A stretch of DNA of 64,000 nt from Herbidospora solisilvae (GTDB taxonomy: Bacteria; Actinomycetota; Actinomycetes; Streptosporangiales; Streptosporangiaceae), in assembly GCF_009901565.1 (NCBI RefSeq), contig NZ_WXEW01000009.1, positions 310,001-374,000 of the forward strand, given 5' to 3'. The translations under genes and the position numbers were made by a program. The notes under the pieces are model-generated. The model was not told the DNA's origin, did not search any database, and saw nothing but the letters and a program-made list of their open reading frames with translations. Positions within the stretch are counted from its first letter, which is position 1. Each line of letters opens with the position of its first letter. Below are positions 17,218 to 26,810 of this stretch, one piece after another.

Positions 17218-18697
17218 TGAAATCACTGTTACGTCGCGCGGCTGCCGGCTGCGCGGCCCTGCTCGCCATGCTCGCTGCGGGCGCGCCCGCCGTGGCGGCG
17301 GGTCCGGAGCCCCCGGTTCCGGTGCTGCGCTGGATCGACTGCGGCGACGGATTTCAATGCGCGGATGCCCGCGTGCCGCTGGACTACGACGACCCGCGTG
17401 GAACGACGATCACCATCGCCCTGATCCGCAAGCCGGCCGCCGATCCCGCGCAGCGCGTCGGCTCGCTGTTCCAACTGCCCGGTGGTCCCGCACAGTCCGG
17501 TGTACGGGTGCTGCGCGGCTCGCCGCCGCAACTGCTGGCGTTGCTGTCGCGCTTCGACGTGATCGGCTTCGACCAGCGGGGCACCGGCGCGAGCCGGCCC
17601 GCCGTCGACTGCCGTGCGACACCGCCGTCGTTCTTCACCCGTCCTGACGCGGTCGACGCCGACGCGTATGCCGCCGCGGCCCGCGCCTATGGGCTGTCCT
17701 GCCTGCGCCACAACCGGGAATTCTGCCGCACATGAGCACCGCGAACGTCGCCCGTGACGTCGATCTGCTGCGGCAGGCTGTCGGCGACCGCAAGCTCACC
17801 GCCATCGGCGCCTCGTACGGCACCGCCATCGGCGCCACCTACGCCAGCATGTTTCCCGGCCGCGTCCGGGCGATGGTGCTCGCCAGCGCCGTCGACGTGC
17901 GAACCGATCGCGACCATCCGGTCGACGGCGGCGAGGAGCAGTCGGCGGCGTTCGAGGACGAGCTCGACCGCTTCTTCGCCCGCTGCGCCGCCGCCGGAAC
18001 CCGCTGCGGCTTCGGCGGCACCGATCCAGAGGACGCCTTCGACGATCTGCTGGCGCGGCTGGACCGCCAGCCGCTGCCCACCGGCGACCCGTCACACCCG
18101 CGGCTCACCGGGGACGACGTCCGCGAGGCGGCGCTGGCCGCCATGTACAGCCCGCGGCGGTGGCGCGACTTCGCCGCCGCGCTCACCGCCATCACGGCCG
18201 GACAGCTGGCGACCATGCTCGAGCTGCTGGCCGGCGGGGATGACTTCGGCTCCGAGGACCAGCGGTTCGCGGTGCTCGCGGTCGACCAGGGATTCGCCCG
18301 CGGACCCGTGGCCGGCTACGTCCACGACAGCGTCCACGCGTACCGGATGTTCCCGCACTTCTGGTGGGTGAACGGGCTGGTCAACCTCAACCTCGCGCTA
18401 TGGCCGGTCGAGGACGGCGACGCGTTCCGCGGCCGGTTCCACTATCCCGACGGGGCCGCGCCGATCCTCGTCATCAGCAACACCCACGACCCGGCGACGC
18501 CGTACGCCGGCGCGCGGCAGCTCGTCGCCGACCTCGGCAACGCCCGGCTGCTCACCTACCAGGCCGACGGCCACGCGAGCCTCACGTCCGGCAACCCGTG
18601 CCTGGTCATCCCCGCCCTGGCCTACCTGACCGACGGCACGACACTGCCACCTGTGGGCGCTACCTGCCGCGACGACACCGACCCGTTCGCGCCGTGA
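17218..18697 (+). pseudogene. Secreted S33-type peptidase/hydrolase with one frameshift
   Basis: The GTG start at 17218 (AAAGGAA upstream) begins a signal peptide ending APAVAA. The frame continues with IDCGDGFQCADARVPLDYDD, LFQLPGGPAQSG and VIGFDQRGTGAS, all typical of tripeptidyl-aminopeptidase-like hydrolases. The frame is lost near 17725, where CLRHNREFC should run on into STANVARDVDLLRQAVG. The second frame (17732-18697) has the nucleophile elbow GASYGT, the acid loop VISNTHDPATPYAG and the His in QADGHASL. All catalytic residues are present, so a single indel, real or a sequencing error, is the only defect. Confidence 0.75.
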
Positions 18698-18740
18698 CCA
18701 CACACGTCCAGCCCTGACCACCCGCATACCGGGCGGCGCG

Positions 18741-19581
18741 GTGTTCATCCCCGGAGGCACCGCGCCGCCGCACGGCACGGTCGGCGTCGCCGACGGCTGT
18801 GCACAATCGGTCGACGGCCGCTCGGACCGGGACGTCACCTACCTGTCCGCGTGGCTACGCGCCGGGTACGCTGTGGTCGCCACCCCCGGCACGCACCCGT
18901 ACCTGCACGGGCCTCCGAGGCGTACGGCGTCATCGACATGGTCCGCGCCGCCCGCACCGTCGTGTCGCTGGGCCGGACCTGGCTCGCGGTCGGCCAGTCA
19001 CAAGGCGGCCAGGCGGTCCTGTTCACCGGCGCGGTCGCCGACCGGTACGCACCGGAGCTCGACTACCGCGGCGCCATCGCGACCGCACCTCCCTCGCAGT
19101 GGCGCACGCTCATCGACGTCGCCCGCGCGTTCGAGCCCTCGGCACCGGCGAGCCCCAACGTCCTGCTGATACTGGAAATGCCGCGCGCCGCCCACCCACA
19201 CACCTTCGACCCGGCCGACTACCTCACGCCCGCGGGCGCGGAGCTGTTCGCCCGGGCACGGACCGAACTGTGCTTCACCGAGCTGGCCGCACCGTCGGCG
19301 ACGTGTACGACGTGGACGCCGCCGAGCGGCAACGGCTGACCCGGCTGATGGAACACGACGCCGACATCCCGATCGTCCGGCACCGGCGGCCGGTCTTCAT
19401 CGCACAAGGCGCCGCCGACACCGTCGTATATCCGCCCGCCTCGAAGACCACCGCCGACCAGCTGGCCGCCGCCGGCACCGACGTGACGTTCCGCTTCTAC
19501 CCCGGCGCCGACCACAGTGGACCGATGACGGCCGCCCTGCCCGAACTGCTCGCCTGGGCCGCCACCCAGACCAGAAGCTAA
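18741..19581 (+). pseudogene. Secretory-lipase-type hydrolase, two frameshifts
   Basis: Three frames join. The first has DVTYLSAWLRAGYAVVATP. The second, from about 18920, has YGVIDMVRAARTVV, LAVGQSQGGQAVLF and APELDYRGAIATAPPSQW. The third, from about 19290, has PVFIAQGAADTVVYPPAS and FYPGADHSGPM. The elbow GQSQGG, the acid loop and the late His match the secretory-lipase family of the intact gene at 7.1 kb. It follows the broken peptidase by about 40 bases, so the two may have formed one operon for extracellular breakdown. Confidence 0.65.
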
Positions 19582-20569
19582 GCCACCGATTTCGCGACGC
19601 CGTCCTCGACCACAGCACGCCCGCGGGCCCGGTTCAGCCGGGACCCGCGCGGCCGCGTGCCAGCCGTCCCCTCTCTCGACGCTGTGAGCAGGAGTCATCC
19701 GTGCGCAGACGCCGTCCTCCCCGCTGTCATCGGTACGGCCGAGACGCATGCGCGCGGCGGCGCCTCAACAAGGCGTACGGGTACAAGCCACGAAGTGGCA
19801 CAATGTGGTGATCATGGTGCCTGCGTGCGCGCACCGAGCTGGTACCTCTTGCAGAACGCAGAGTGATTGACAAGGACTGCGGCGGGCTCCATCCCGGTTG
19901 TCGGGTCGCATTCCGGGGGAGCGACGCACGCGCCGGCAACCCGCACCGCGTTGCCTCGCCTATCTGGTCCGTGCCGGCCTCGTGGGGGTCCGAACTCACG
20001 AACACGAGAACCGGCCGTCGGCTGGTGGGACCCGAACGTGCGCGAAAGCCACGCAGGCCGCAGTCGAAGACCGGTGCCGGCAGGCGCACGCCTACCTGCA
20101 AGGGCCGGACGGTGAGCCGAGCCCGCTCCCGCTGCTGCTGGTATCGCTCGACCTGCTGCAGATGTCGTTCGTCGTTGACAGGCCTGGCGCCCTCCTGGCG
20201 GTGGCGTCCCGGCCTGCGGTGGGGGCGCCGAGCGGCCCGGCTGGGCCCTGACCGGGCTCGGCACCGACCTGGCCGCCGCAGTCGTGGCAGTCCTCGGCTA
20301 CACCCCGCCGGGCTTCGGCTCGACCGGCGCCATCAGTGGCCGCCGCATTGACCATCCCGTTCATGTCGACCCTGATCCGGGCGATGCTCGGCAGCGGCGC
20401 TACTGCCCAGCGTGTTCCCCTCGACGGCCGAGTTCGGCGCGATGCCGTGGCGCACCGGACCCTCGATGCGCATCCGCTCGGCTGAGGGCCACAGACGCGA
20501 CGAACGGCTCCGCCTGGTTCATCGGGCGGGGACCACGGACAGCGACAGCACACCTGACCCCGCTGCCGT
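19582..20569. other. Gene-free or fully decayed stretch
   Basis: Nearly 1 kb without a credible gene. Short open stretches on the plus strand, such as AAVEDRCRQAHAYLQG near 20060-20100 and a hydrophobic LPLLLVSLDLLQMSF near 20130-20170, look like debris. No family could be named and no start or ribosome-binding site fits. Confidence 0.4.
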
Positions 20570-21247
20570 TCAGCTTTGTGGTGCTCTGCGAACCCCGGCC
20601 GACTGGATGTCAGGCGTCCGGCACACGGCTCGCTCGGCCATGTCCACCAGGATGTCGATCGCCTCGTCGACTGTGTGGCTGCGGCCGGTCACCAGCAGGT
20701 CGAGGCTCTCGAAGCTCGTCAGCACCCACAGCGCGTCGACCGCCTTGTCGACGGTGAGCCCTTCGCGCAGCTCACCCTCCCGTTCGAGGTGCTCGGCGAG
20801 GCTCTGCATGCCGGCCCGCCGGTCGGTCTCCATGTGGCGTACGGCGCCGCCGGCGGACTCGGGGTCCAGCCGGTCCATGGCGTGGAGCACGCGGTAGACC
20901 ACCAGCTCCTGGCCCTTCATCCGGCTGGCCGCCCGGATTCCCTCGCGCAGGTGATCGCGCGCGTCGGCGGCGTCCACCGCCCCGCTGAGCTCGCCCAGAC
21001 CGGTGCGCTCCCAGAGATCGACCACGAACGCGTCGAACAGGCCCGACCGTGAGCCGAAGTCGGTATAGATCGTCGACCTCGACACCTTGGCCAGCTCGGC
21101 CACCCGCCCCAGGCTGAGCTGCTCCGTCGGCGCCTCGCGCAGACACTGGCCGACCGCGTCCAGGATCCGGCGCCTCGTCTCCTCCGCGGCCTCGGCGCGG
21201 AGGACCTGCTCGTACTTGCGGGGTGCCATGCCCCCATCATGGCACAT
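20570..21247 (-). CDS. TetR-family regulator
   Basis: This protein of about 219-225 residues has the HTH LSLGRVAELAKVSRSTIYTDFG at roughly 40-62, and a helical C-terminal domain with a central ELVVYRVLHAMDRLDPES segment. Two ATG starts six codons apart (21247, 21229) are possible. GACAAGCAGTC at 21254-21264, just upstream, resembles the GACA-N3-TGTC repeat in three promoters nearby with one mismatch. It is a tentative candidate for their regulator. Confidence 0.8.
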   Translation of the reverse strand: MCHDGGMAPRKYEQVLRAEAAEETRRRILDAVGQCLREAPTEQLSLGRVAELAKVSRSTIYTDFGSRSGLFDAFVVDLWERTGLGELSGAVDAADARDHLREGIRAASRMKGQELVVYRVLHAMDRLDPESAGGAVRHMETDRRAGMQSLAEHLEREGELREGLTVDKAVDALWVLTSFESLDLLVTGRSHTVDEAIDILVDMAERAVCRTPDIQSAGVRRAPQS

Positions 21248-21289
21248 TCATCCGACAAGCAGTCTACTCAACTCGTGTCTGACCTAACG

Positions 21290-21770
21290 AAGCCGGTTGT
21301 CGGAGGACCCGAGTCGACGGCGTTCGTGAGCGTGGCGGTCCGGGCGGTCGATGCTTCCTGACACCCGTCGGCATGGAGAGGAGGGATGGTTCTGGTTCAC
21401 CGTCGACGCGGTTAGGCCGGCACGCCGGCAGTTCCCCTTTTCGCGCCCGGAGGCGTGCTGATGGGCCCGGCAGGCGGTGGATTCGACACTCACCTCCCAG
21501 CCGATCAGTCCGGCCGCGTCCGCCCGAGCCTGCAGAGCGGTCAGCGCCGGAGCCACCCGTAGATCGCCTGCCGGCATCCGTGCCGCTCCTGGACGTCCCG
21601 CCGCGGCGCATCCACCCGCACCCGGATCCCGTCAATCAGCTGCCGTTTCGTCCAGATCGGCGGGCGCCCCGGCTTCCGGCCGACCAGTAGCAGCGGCTCC
21701 AGAACAGCCCGCTCCGCCGCCGGTAAGGGACCCACGAGGTCTCCGTGCAGATGGTCTTCTTGCTCATCTA
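21290..21770 (-). pseudogene. IS5-family transposase remnant (N-terminal half)
   Basis: Read on the minus strand: AAERAVLEPLLLVGRKPGRP, IWTKRQLIDGIRVRV, then WEVSVESTACRAHQHASG. These match the N-terminal and first-Asp region of an IS5 transposase of a lineage different from the 10.4-kb copy. Frameshifts lie near 21560 and 21420 and the C-terminal half is missing. Confidence 0.65.
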
Positions 21771-21823
21771 CCCGGAGACCTCTTTTTGTCGATCTGCGAC
21801 ACCTTGAGCGATCGCCACTCAGC

Positions 21824-22699
21824 TCACTTCTGAAACAGGCCCTGACGCCCATCGTCAACATCACTGCCGGCTGTCACAGAGCCCGTTACGCGCAGGATCA
21901 AGGCGGCGAGCGTGGCCGGCGCGGTGAGCGGCATCAGGTGGTCGGCGTTCTCGACGGTCTGGACAGTCGCCTGTGGCAGCAGCCCGGCGAGGTGCGCGAC
22001 CAGCCGGTGCACCGGAGGCGGACTGTCCCCGCCCTGGACCAGCACGACCGGCTGGGCGACCGCAGGGTCGAACGTCCACGCGGCGAGCGCGGCAACCTCG
22101 CTGGTGAAGACCGGTCCGCAGCGGCTCGCCGCGTCGTCGACGACGGCCGCGCCCAGGACGTCGTCCATGATTTCGCGGTAGCGGGGCCCGCACACCAGAG
22201 GCATGAAGGCGTCGAACGCTGCCGCGTGGTCCCCGTGCGCGGTCGCGGCCATCGCCGCACCGATCACGGGACCGAAGGCCGCGCGGAGATCGTCCACATC
22301 AGACGGATCCGCCAGCGCGTCCACCAGCGGCGGTTCCAGCAGGCAGAGGGTACGCACGCACGAAGGGTGGTCCACCGCGAGCTGGAGCGCGATCGCTGCG
22401 GCGGATGAGTGCGCCACCACGTGCGCGGGCACACCGCCCAGCCGGTGCAGCAGTGTGGCCGCGTGCCGGGCGTGATCGGCGATAGTGAGGTCGTCCGGGA
22501 CGGGGCCGCCGGTATAGCCGGCGCGGACCAACCGCACTACGCGGTGGCCGCGCAGCTCGGAGGCCAGCGGTGTCATCCAGTCCGCGAGGAGGGCGCCGTG
22601 CATCAGCAGGATCGGCTCACCGTCTCCGCCGGTGTCGGTGTATGCGATCTCGGCGCCCTCGATCGACGTTTTGGTCAGGGCGCTGCGAATGTCGGTCAT
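21824..22699 (-). CDS. Alpha/beta hydrolase with atypical elbow
   Basis: This 291-residue protein has an oxyanion loop ILLMHGALLADW, a VVRLVRAGYTGG turn and a nucleophile elbow VAHSSAAAI, where the usual GxSxG glycines are replaced by Ala (A-H-S-S-A). The acid region is VVLVQGGDSPPP and the final His is in VENADHLMPL. It resembles non-haem haloperoxidase/menaquinone-hydrolase-like enzymes. The last ten residues overlap IS debris and may be altered. It lies 23 bases downstream of the membrane-protein gene and is probably cotranscribed from promoter C. Confidence 0.7.
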   Translation of the reverse strand: MTDIRSALTKTSIEGAEIAYTDTGGDGEPILLMHGALLADWMTPLASELRGHRVVRLVRAGYTGGPVPDDLTIADHARHAATLLHRLGGVPAHVVAHSSAAAIALQLAVDHPSCVRTLCLLEPPLVDALADPSDVDDLRAAFGPVIGAAMAATAHGDHAAAFDAFMPLVCGPRYREIMDDVLGAAVVDDAASRCGPVFTSEVAALAAWTFDPAVAQPVVLVQGGDSPPPVHRLVAHLAGLLPQATVQTVENADHLMPLTAPATLAALILRVTGSVTAGSDVDDGRQGLFQK

Positions 22700-22722
22700 G
22701 ACAATTCCTTACGTTGGGGACT

Positions 22723-23505
22723 CTAGAAGCGCCGGCGTCCGCCGTCACGGCGGAGCAGACGGGCCCCGACCGCGGCGAAGCCAAGGCCCTGTACAGCGGC
22801 GCCGGCGACCTCGAACCACTCGACACCGGCGGCGAGGCCGACGATGTGCGTCGGCGGCCAGATCATGATTGCGGCGGCGGCCCAGCGGGCGATCGACCGG
22901 GACCGCCATAGGGCGAGGCCGAGCAGGAACGTGCCGACGAGGTTGCCGAGAACGAACAGCAGGAAAACCCAGGTCCCGGCCGCATCCTCCTGGCGGGCGT
23001 CGATCACGCCGGCGAAGTCGGCCATCGGCCCGCCGACCCGCACCATCGCGATGGTGGTGAGATCGGTGAGCAGGATGGCAAGGTAGCAGGCGTATCCGGC
23101 GGCCGTCAGCGTGCCGGCGATGAACGACAGCTTCGCCGCACCCCGGCCGGCTAGCCGCGCGGCGCCCAGCGTGGCGGGGATCATCAGCAGCGCGCCGAGC
23201 ATGCCGAACAAGACCACGTTGTGCAGCAGGGCGGGGTGCGCCGCGGCGGCGGCCAGCGCGTCGGCGCCGGTCTGGTCGCTGGCGCCGGCCGCCTGCGCCA
23301 GCGCCCATCCGGTGTTGCAGGCGACGATGAACCACGGAGCGAGGAATGCCGCCGCAGCGAGTCCGAACCGTCGCAGGCCGGTTTCATAGCGGTCGAACGC
23401 CGGGTCCGTGGGCGGCGCAGGCAGGGATGTCCGGCCGACTGGCTGGGAGTCGCTGACGACGGCTTGTCCGTGCTCGCCCTCGCCGAGGGATGAGGCAGGA
23501 GTCAT
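22723..23505 (-). CDS. Multi-pass membrane protein, DUF4386-like
   Basis: The 260 residues begin with a hydrophilic N-terminus of about 45. Six likely membrane segments follow: AAAFLAPWFIVACNTGWALA, NVVLFGMLGALLMIPATLGA, a segment around FIAGTLTAAGYACYLAILL, WVFLLFVLGNLVGTFLLGLA, WAAAAIMIWPPTHIVGLAAG and a C-terminal helix. The spacing resembles small actinobacterial DUF4386-type proteins of unknown function. TAGGAC precedes the ATG by eight bases. It is the first gene after promoter C. Confidence 0.65.
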   Translation of the reverse strand: MTPASSLGEGEHGQAVVSDSQPVGRTSLPAPPTDPAFDRYETGLRRFGLAAAAFLAPWFIVACNTGWALAQAAGASDQTGADALAAAAAHPALLHNVVLFGMLGALLMIPATLGAARLAGRGAAKLSFIAGTLTAAGYACYLAILLTDLTTIAMVRVGGPMADFAGVIDARQEDAAGTWVFLLFVLGNLVGTFLLGLALWRSRSIARWAAAAIMIWPPTHIVGLAAGVEWFEVAGAAVQGLGFAAVGARLLRRDGGRRRF

Positions 23506-23547
23506 GATGAGGTCCTATTTTCAGTGAACGGCCTGTATGGTCAATTC

Positions 23548-23577
23548 ATTCTGCGGTTTAGGACGACAGGTTGTCAA
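23548..23577 (-). promoter_or_regulatory. Promoter C (shared family) for the membrane-protein operon
   Basis: TTGACA (23577-23572), 18 bases, CAGAAT (23553-23548). GACAACCTGTC spans the -35 box. The -35 box is 72 bases from the ATG. CATACAG...GTTC...TGAAA after the -10 box matches promoter A. Confidence 0.7.
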
Positions 23578-23898
23578 TCGAAATTGCCCGAGTTCAGGGC
23601 GGGGCGTGTTGCCTGATCGACGGATGCTGTTCGCCGTATCGCGGAGGGCTGGTCACTCCCTCCGGGCCGATGTCGTCGTCGGCGGCGTTCGTGCAGAGCC
23701 CGCCGCCTTGCGCCAGCCGCAGGACCATCACCACGCCACCAGGGGTGCCCTTAACGGGCGCGTCACCAACCGCCAAAGTGCGGATGATCTCTTAACTGAC
23801 CCCTTCTGCAATGCCCGGCCGCTTTGAGCGGATCTGTAGGACATGGAGTGCGCGGACGTTCCGTACTGCAAGCTCCCGTCTCCGAAGCTAGCGAGGGA

Positions 23899-23916
23899 AT
23901 CTAACGATCGTTAGAT
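23899..23916. promoter_or_regulatory. Orphan 18-bp perfect palindrome
   Basis: ATCTAACGATCGTTAGAT is a perfect palindrome of the kind bound by TetR-family dimers. It sits between the end of a broken gene (23934) and a gene-free stretch (23578-23898), with no intact gene start beside it. It may be the operator of a gene that has been lost. No gene could be supported in 23578-23898. Confidence 0.55.
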
Positions 23917-23933
23917 GCACGATCGGCCAGGCC

Positions 23934-24603
23934 TTACCAGATGCCCGATTCGACCCATCCCGGCCGGGCATCAACGCGTGCATCAAAGGTGGCCGGGGGG
24001 CTGCGTCTCGTCGGTTCGGGGGACACGAACGCCGAGCCTGCGGACAGGAAGGCCAGCGCCGAGCCGGTCGCGTCGACGTCGAACGAGTGCACGGCGTCCG
24101 GGAACAGCCCGGTCTCACCGGAGAGCGAGTCGGCGATCCGGCCGTCCAGGCCGGGAGACGCCAGCACGGGAGCCCGGCCGGCCTGCGCCGCCCGGGTCCA
24201 CAGCGCGCCGGAGTGGAGGAAGGCGACCGTCCCGCCGTCGGCGCTCAGCCGTGCGGCGGTGGGCAGGTCGCCGACGTCGAACGGGAGGTCGCCCGAGACG
24301 TAGGGGGCCGTAGCGGCGGCGTCCAGCGTCACGTCGGCCCTCCGGCGAGGTCGGCCACGACCACGCCCTCGCCCAGGCCGCCGCCTGCGCCGAGGCCAGC
24401 GGGCGCTCGCCCGGCAGCCGGTCGCCCGAGTCGGCGTCGAAGCGCAGCAGCACGGGCGCGTCGTCGCGCCGGACGTACACGGCGAGCACTCCGTAGAACT
24501 GGAGGTCGGGCACCTCGGCGAGGGCGTCCACTTGGTAGGCGCGCGCCAGCGGATCGGCCGCCGCCACCCCGCCCGGCGGCCTTTCCGCGCCGGTCAGGGT
24601 CAT
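23934..24603 (-). pseudogene. Hypothetical protein, frameshifted
   Basis: Two frames join near 24330. The first has VPDLQFYGVLAVYVRRDD and PVLLRFDADSGDRLPG. The second has APYVSGDLPFDVGDLP, GGTVAFLHSGALWT and FDVDATGSALAFLSAG. Repeated short beta-strand-like units ending in hydrophobic-Trp suggest a beta-propeller-like fold, but I cannot name a family. Its ATG lies 61 bases downstream of the TetR gene's stop on the same strand, so they may be one operon. Confidence 0.5.
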
Positions 24604-24663
24604 GGCGGGCTCCCTGGTGCCCCGCGACCGGCATTGCGTCCAGCCTGGCCGCGGAGTGCCAAG

Positions 24664-25275
24664 TCAGCTCGAGACTTCCTCCCCTCGCCGGTCGTCGCCG
24701 GTTGTGGCGGGGATGGCGGCGTCGATGAGGACAGTGGCGATGGCGGCGGCGGTGGGGAAGGCGTCGGCGTTGAGGACCCGGGTGCGGGCCGCGGCGCCGT
24801 CGATGAGCAGCGCGAGTTGCTCGCCGAGCTGTTCGGGGTCGGCGGCGCCGGCTTCGCGGGCGGTGTCGGCGAGCCGCGCGGCGACGGCTTTCTTGTAGTC
24901 GCGGGCGTACTGGGATGCGGGGTGCTGCGGATCGTGGAGTTCGACGGCGGCGCCGATGTAGGGGCACAGGGGGGTGGTGGGGGGAATGTCGAAGGCGGCG
25001 AGGAGCCGTTCGCGGGGTGTGAGGTCGGTGCGGTCGAACACGCCGGACAGAACGGAGGGGTCGAACCGGCGCAGGTACTCGGCGACGAGTTCGTCCTTGC
25101 CGGTGAAGTGCTCGTAAGCCGTGCGCTTGGACACCTGGGCCGCCGCGCAGAGCTGGTCCATGCCGGTGCGGTTGATGCCCTGCTCGCGGAACAGCTGCTG
25201 GGACGCGCTGAGGATGCGCTCGCGAGCGCCCCGGCCCCGGCGGCGGCCCGTGGGGCCCTTCTCCAACTCCGTCAT
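24664..25275 (-). CDS. TetR-family repressor of the adjacent SDR
   Basis: This 203-residue protein has an HTH (about 13-60) with TGMDQLCAAAQVSKRTAYEHF. The C-terminal domain carries CPYIGAAVELHDPQHPASQ, a segment typical of a common actinobacterial TetR subfamily that sits beside oxidoreductases. It is divergent from the SDR and NAD(P)-binding genes. Two direct repeats containing the TGTACA palindrome lie between them, so it probably represses both directions. Confidence 0.87.
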   Translation of the reverse strand: MTELEKGPTGRRRGRGARERILSASQQLFREQGINRTGMDQLCAAAQVSKRTAYEHFTGKDELVAEYLRRFDPSVLSGVFDRTDLTPRERLLAAFDIPPTTPLCPYIGAAVELHDPQHPASQYARDYKKAVAARLADTAREAGAADPEQLGEQLALLIDGAAARTRVLNADAFPTAAAIATVLIDAAIPATTGDDRRGEEVSS

Positions 25276-25305
25276 GGGTCCATGGTACGCCGGTTGGGTA
25301 ACGAC

Positions 25306-25370
25306 CGGTGTACATAGTTTGCGTCCCGGCCGCCCAGCCCGTACGTTAAGCACACAGATCGGTGTACATA
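25306..25370. promoter_or_regulatory. Two TGTACA operators in direct repeat
   Basis: CGGTGTACATA occurs at 25306-25316 and 25360-25370 in the divergent region between the TetR gene and the SDR gene. Each contains the palindrome TGTACA. The 54-base offset is close to five helical turns, so both sites face the same side of the DNA. Confidence 0.65.
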
Positions 25371-25417
25371 ATATCGTCCCCCTGGTGCGACGGCACCACC
25401 GACCCGAGGAAGCGACT

Positions 25418-26152
25418 ATGGGAAAGCTCGACGGCAAGGTCGCGGTCATCACCGGCGGCACCACCGGCATGGCGCTGGCCGGCGCGAAGCTGTTCGTCGA
25501 TGAGGGAGCGCACGTCTTCATCACCGGCCGCCGCCAGGAGGTGCTGGACGAGGCCGTGAAGCAGATCGGCCGCAACGTCACCGGCGTCCAGGGCGACGCC
25601 GCCGACCTGGACGACCTGGACCGCCTGTTCGACACCGTCAAGCGGGAGAAGGGAAGCCTCGACGTGCTGTGGGCCAGCGCCGGCGGCGGCGAGCCCGCCC
25701 CGCTCGGTGAGATCACCGAGGCCCAGTTCGACACCTGGTTCGGGCTGAACGCCCGCGGCACCCTGTTCACCGTCCAGAAGGCCCTCCCGCTCTTCAACGA
25801 CGGCGGCTCCATCCTCATGACCGGCTCCAACGCCTCCCTCGGCGCCTTCCCCGGCTGGAGCGTCTACGCCGGCAGCAAGGCCGTCCAGCAGGCCTGGGCC
25901 CGCATCTGGCTCAACGAGCTCAAGGACCGCCGCATCCGCGTCAACGTCCTGACCCCCGGCCAGGTCGCCACCGCCAAGCAGGAAGAACTCTTCGACGAGG
26001 CCACCAAGCGCCAGTTCGAGTCCCTCATCCCCCGCGGCCAGATGGGCCGCCCCGAGGAGATCGCCACCGCCGCCCTCTTCCTCGCCTCCGACGACTCCAG
26101 CTACGTCAACGGCATGGAACTCGTCGTCGACGGCGGCACCACCGCCATCTGA
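25418..26152 (+). CDS. Short-chain dehydrogenase/reductase
   Basis: This 244-residue classical-length SDR has the cofactor loop TGGTTGMAL near residue 12, where the last glycine of TGxxxGxG is Ala. It also has GDAADLDDL, the NAG-equivalent WASAGGGE, a catalytic serine in MTGSNAS, YAGSK as the YxxxK pair and a C-terminal SYVNGMELVVDGG. The TGRR after the second strand suggests NADPH preference. The GAGGAAG ribosome-binding site supports the ATG at 25418. It is cotranscribed with the next gene and probably induced through the divergent TetR. The substrate is unknown. Confidence 0.87.
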   Translation: MGKLDGKVAVITGGTTGMALAGAKLFVDEGAHVFITGRRQEVLDEAVKQIGRNVTGVQGDAADLDDLDRLFDTVKREKGSLDVLWASAGGGEPAPLGEITEAQFDTWFGLNARGTLFTVQKALPLFNDGGSILMTGSNASLGAFPGWSVYAGSKAVQQAWARIWLNELKDRRIRVNVLTPGQVATAKQEELFDEATKRQFESLIPRGQMGRPEEIATAALFLASDDSSYVNGMELVVDGGTTAI

Positions 26153-26186
26153 ACCGGACGATCCACAACCAGAGCAGGCATCTCAT

Positions 26187-26810
26187 ATGAGCAACATCAG
26201 CATCATCGGCGCCGGAAACATGGCCCGCACCATCGGCGCGCGGGCGATAGCGGGCGGCAACACCGTCGAGATCATGGGCCGCGATCAGTCCAAGGCCGCC
26301 GACCTGGCCAGGGCTCTCGGCAGCGGCGCCACGACGGGAGAATGGGGCACCGCCCCGGCCGGGGACATCGTCATCGTGGCCCTGTTGTACGACGGTGTCG
26401 TGCCGGTCGTCGCCCAGTACGGAGACGCTCTCGCGGGCAAGGTCATCGTGGACATCAGCAATCCCTTCAATTCCACGTTCGACGGGCTGGCCCACCGCGA
26501 GGAGACCTCGATCGCGCAGGAGGTCGCCAAGGCGGCCCCGGCCGGCGCCGGCGTGGTGAAGGCGTTCAACACCATCTTCCGCCATGTCCTGGAGAAGGGT
26601 CGGCCCGACGTCTTCATCGCGGGCGACGATGCGCAGGCCAAGGCACGTGTGGAGGCGTTCGTCGAGAGCCTCGGGCTGCGCCCGCTGGACGTCGGCGGCC
26701 TGAAAATGGCGCACTGGCTCGAAGGAGCGGGCGTGGTCACGGTGGGCCTCGCCAACCACGGGGTGGGGAACGTGGACTTCGCCCTCGGCGTCACCGAACT
26801 TCCCGTTTGA
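26187..26810 (+). CDS. NADP/F420-binding oxidoreductase (NPR-like)
   Basis: This 207-residue protein has the N-terminal Rossmann loop IGAGNMART, then MGRDQSKAADLA, the conserved ISNPFN and a VVKAFNTIF segment. This is the pattern of the coenzyme F420-dependent NADP oxidoreductase family, whose members shuttle hydride between F420 and NADP or act as small dehydrogenases. It starts 34 bases after the SDR stop and is likely its operon partner. It may recycle cofactor for the SDR, but this is not shown by sequence. Confidence 0.82.
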   Translation: MSNISIIGAGNMARTIGARAIAGGNTVEIMGRDQSKAADLARALGSGATTGEWGTAPAGDIVIVALLYDGVVPVVAQYGDALAGKVIVDISNPFNSTFDGLAHREETSIAQEVAKAAPAGAGVVKAFNTIFRHVLEKGRPDVFIAGDDAQAKARVEAFVESLGLRPLDVGGLKMAHWLEGAGVVTVGLANHGVGNVDFALGVTELPV

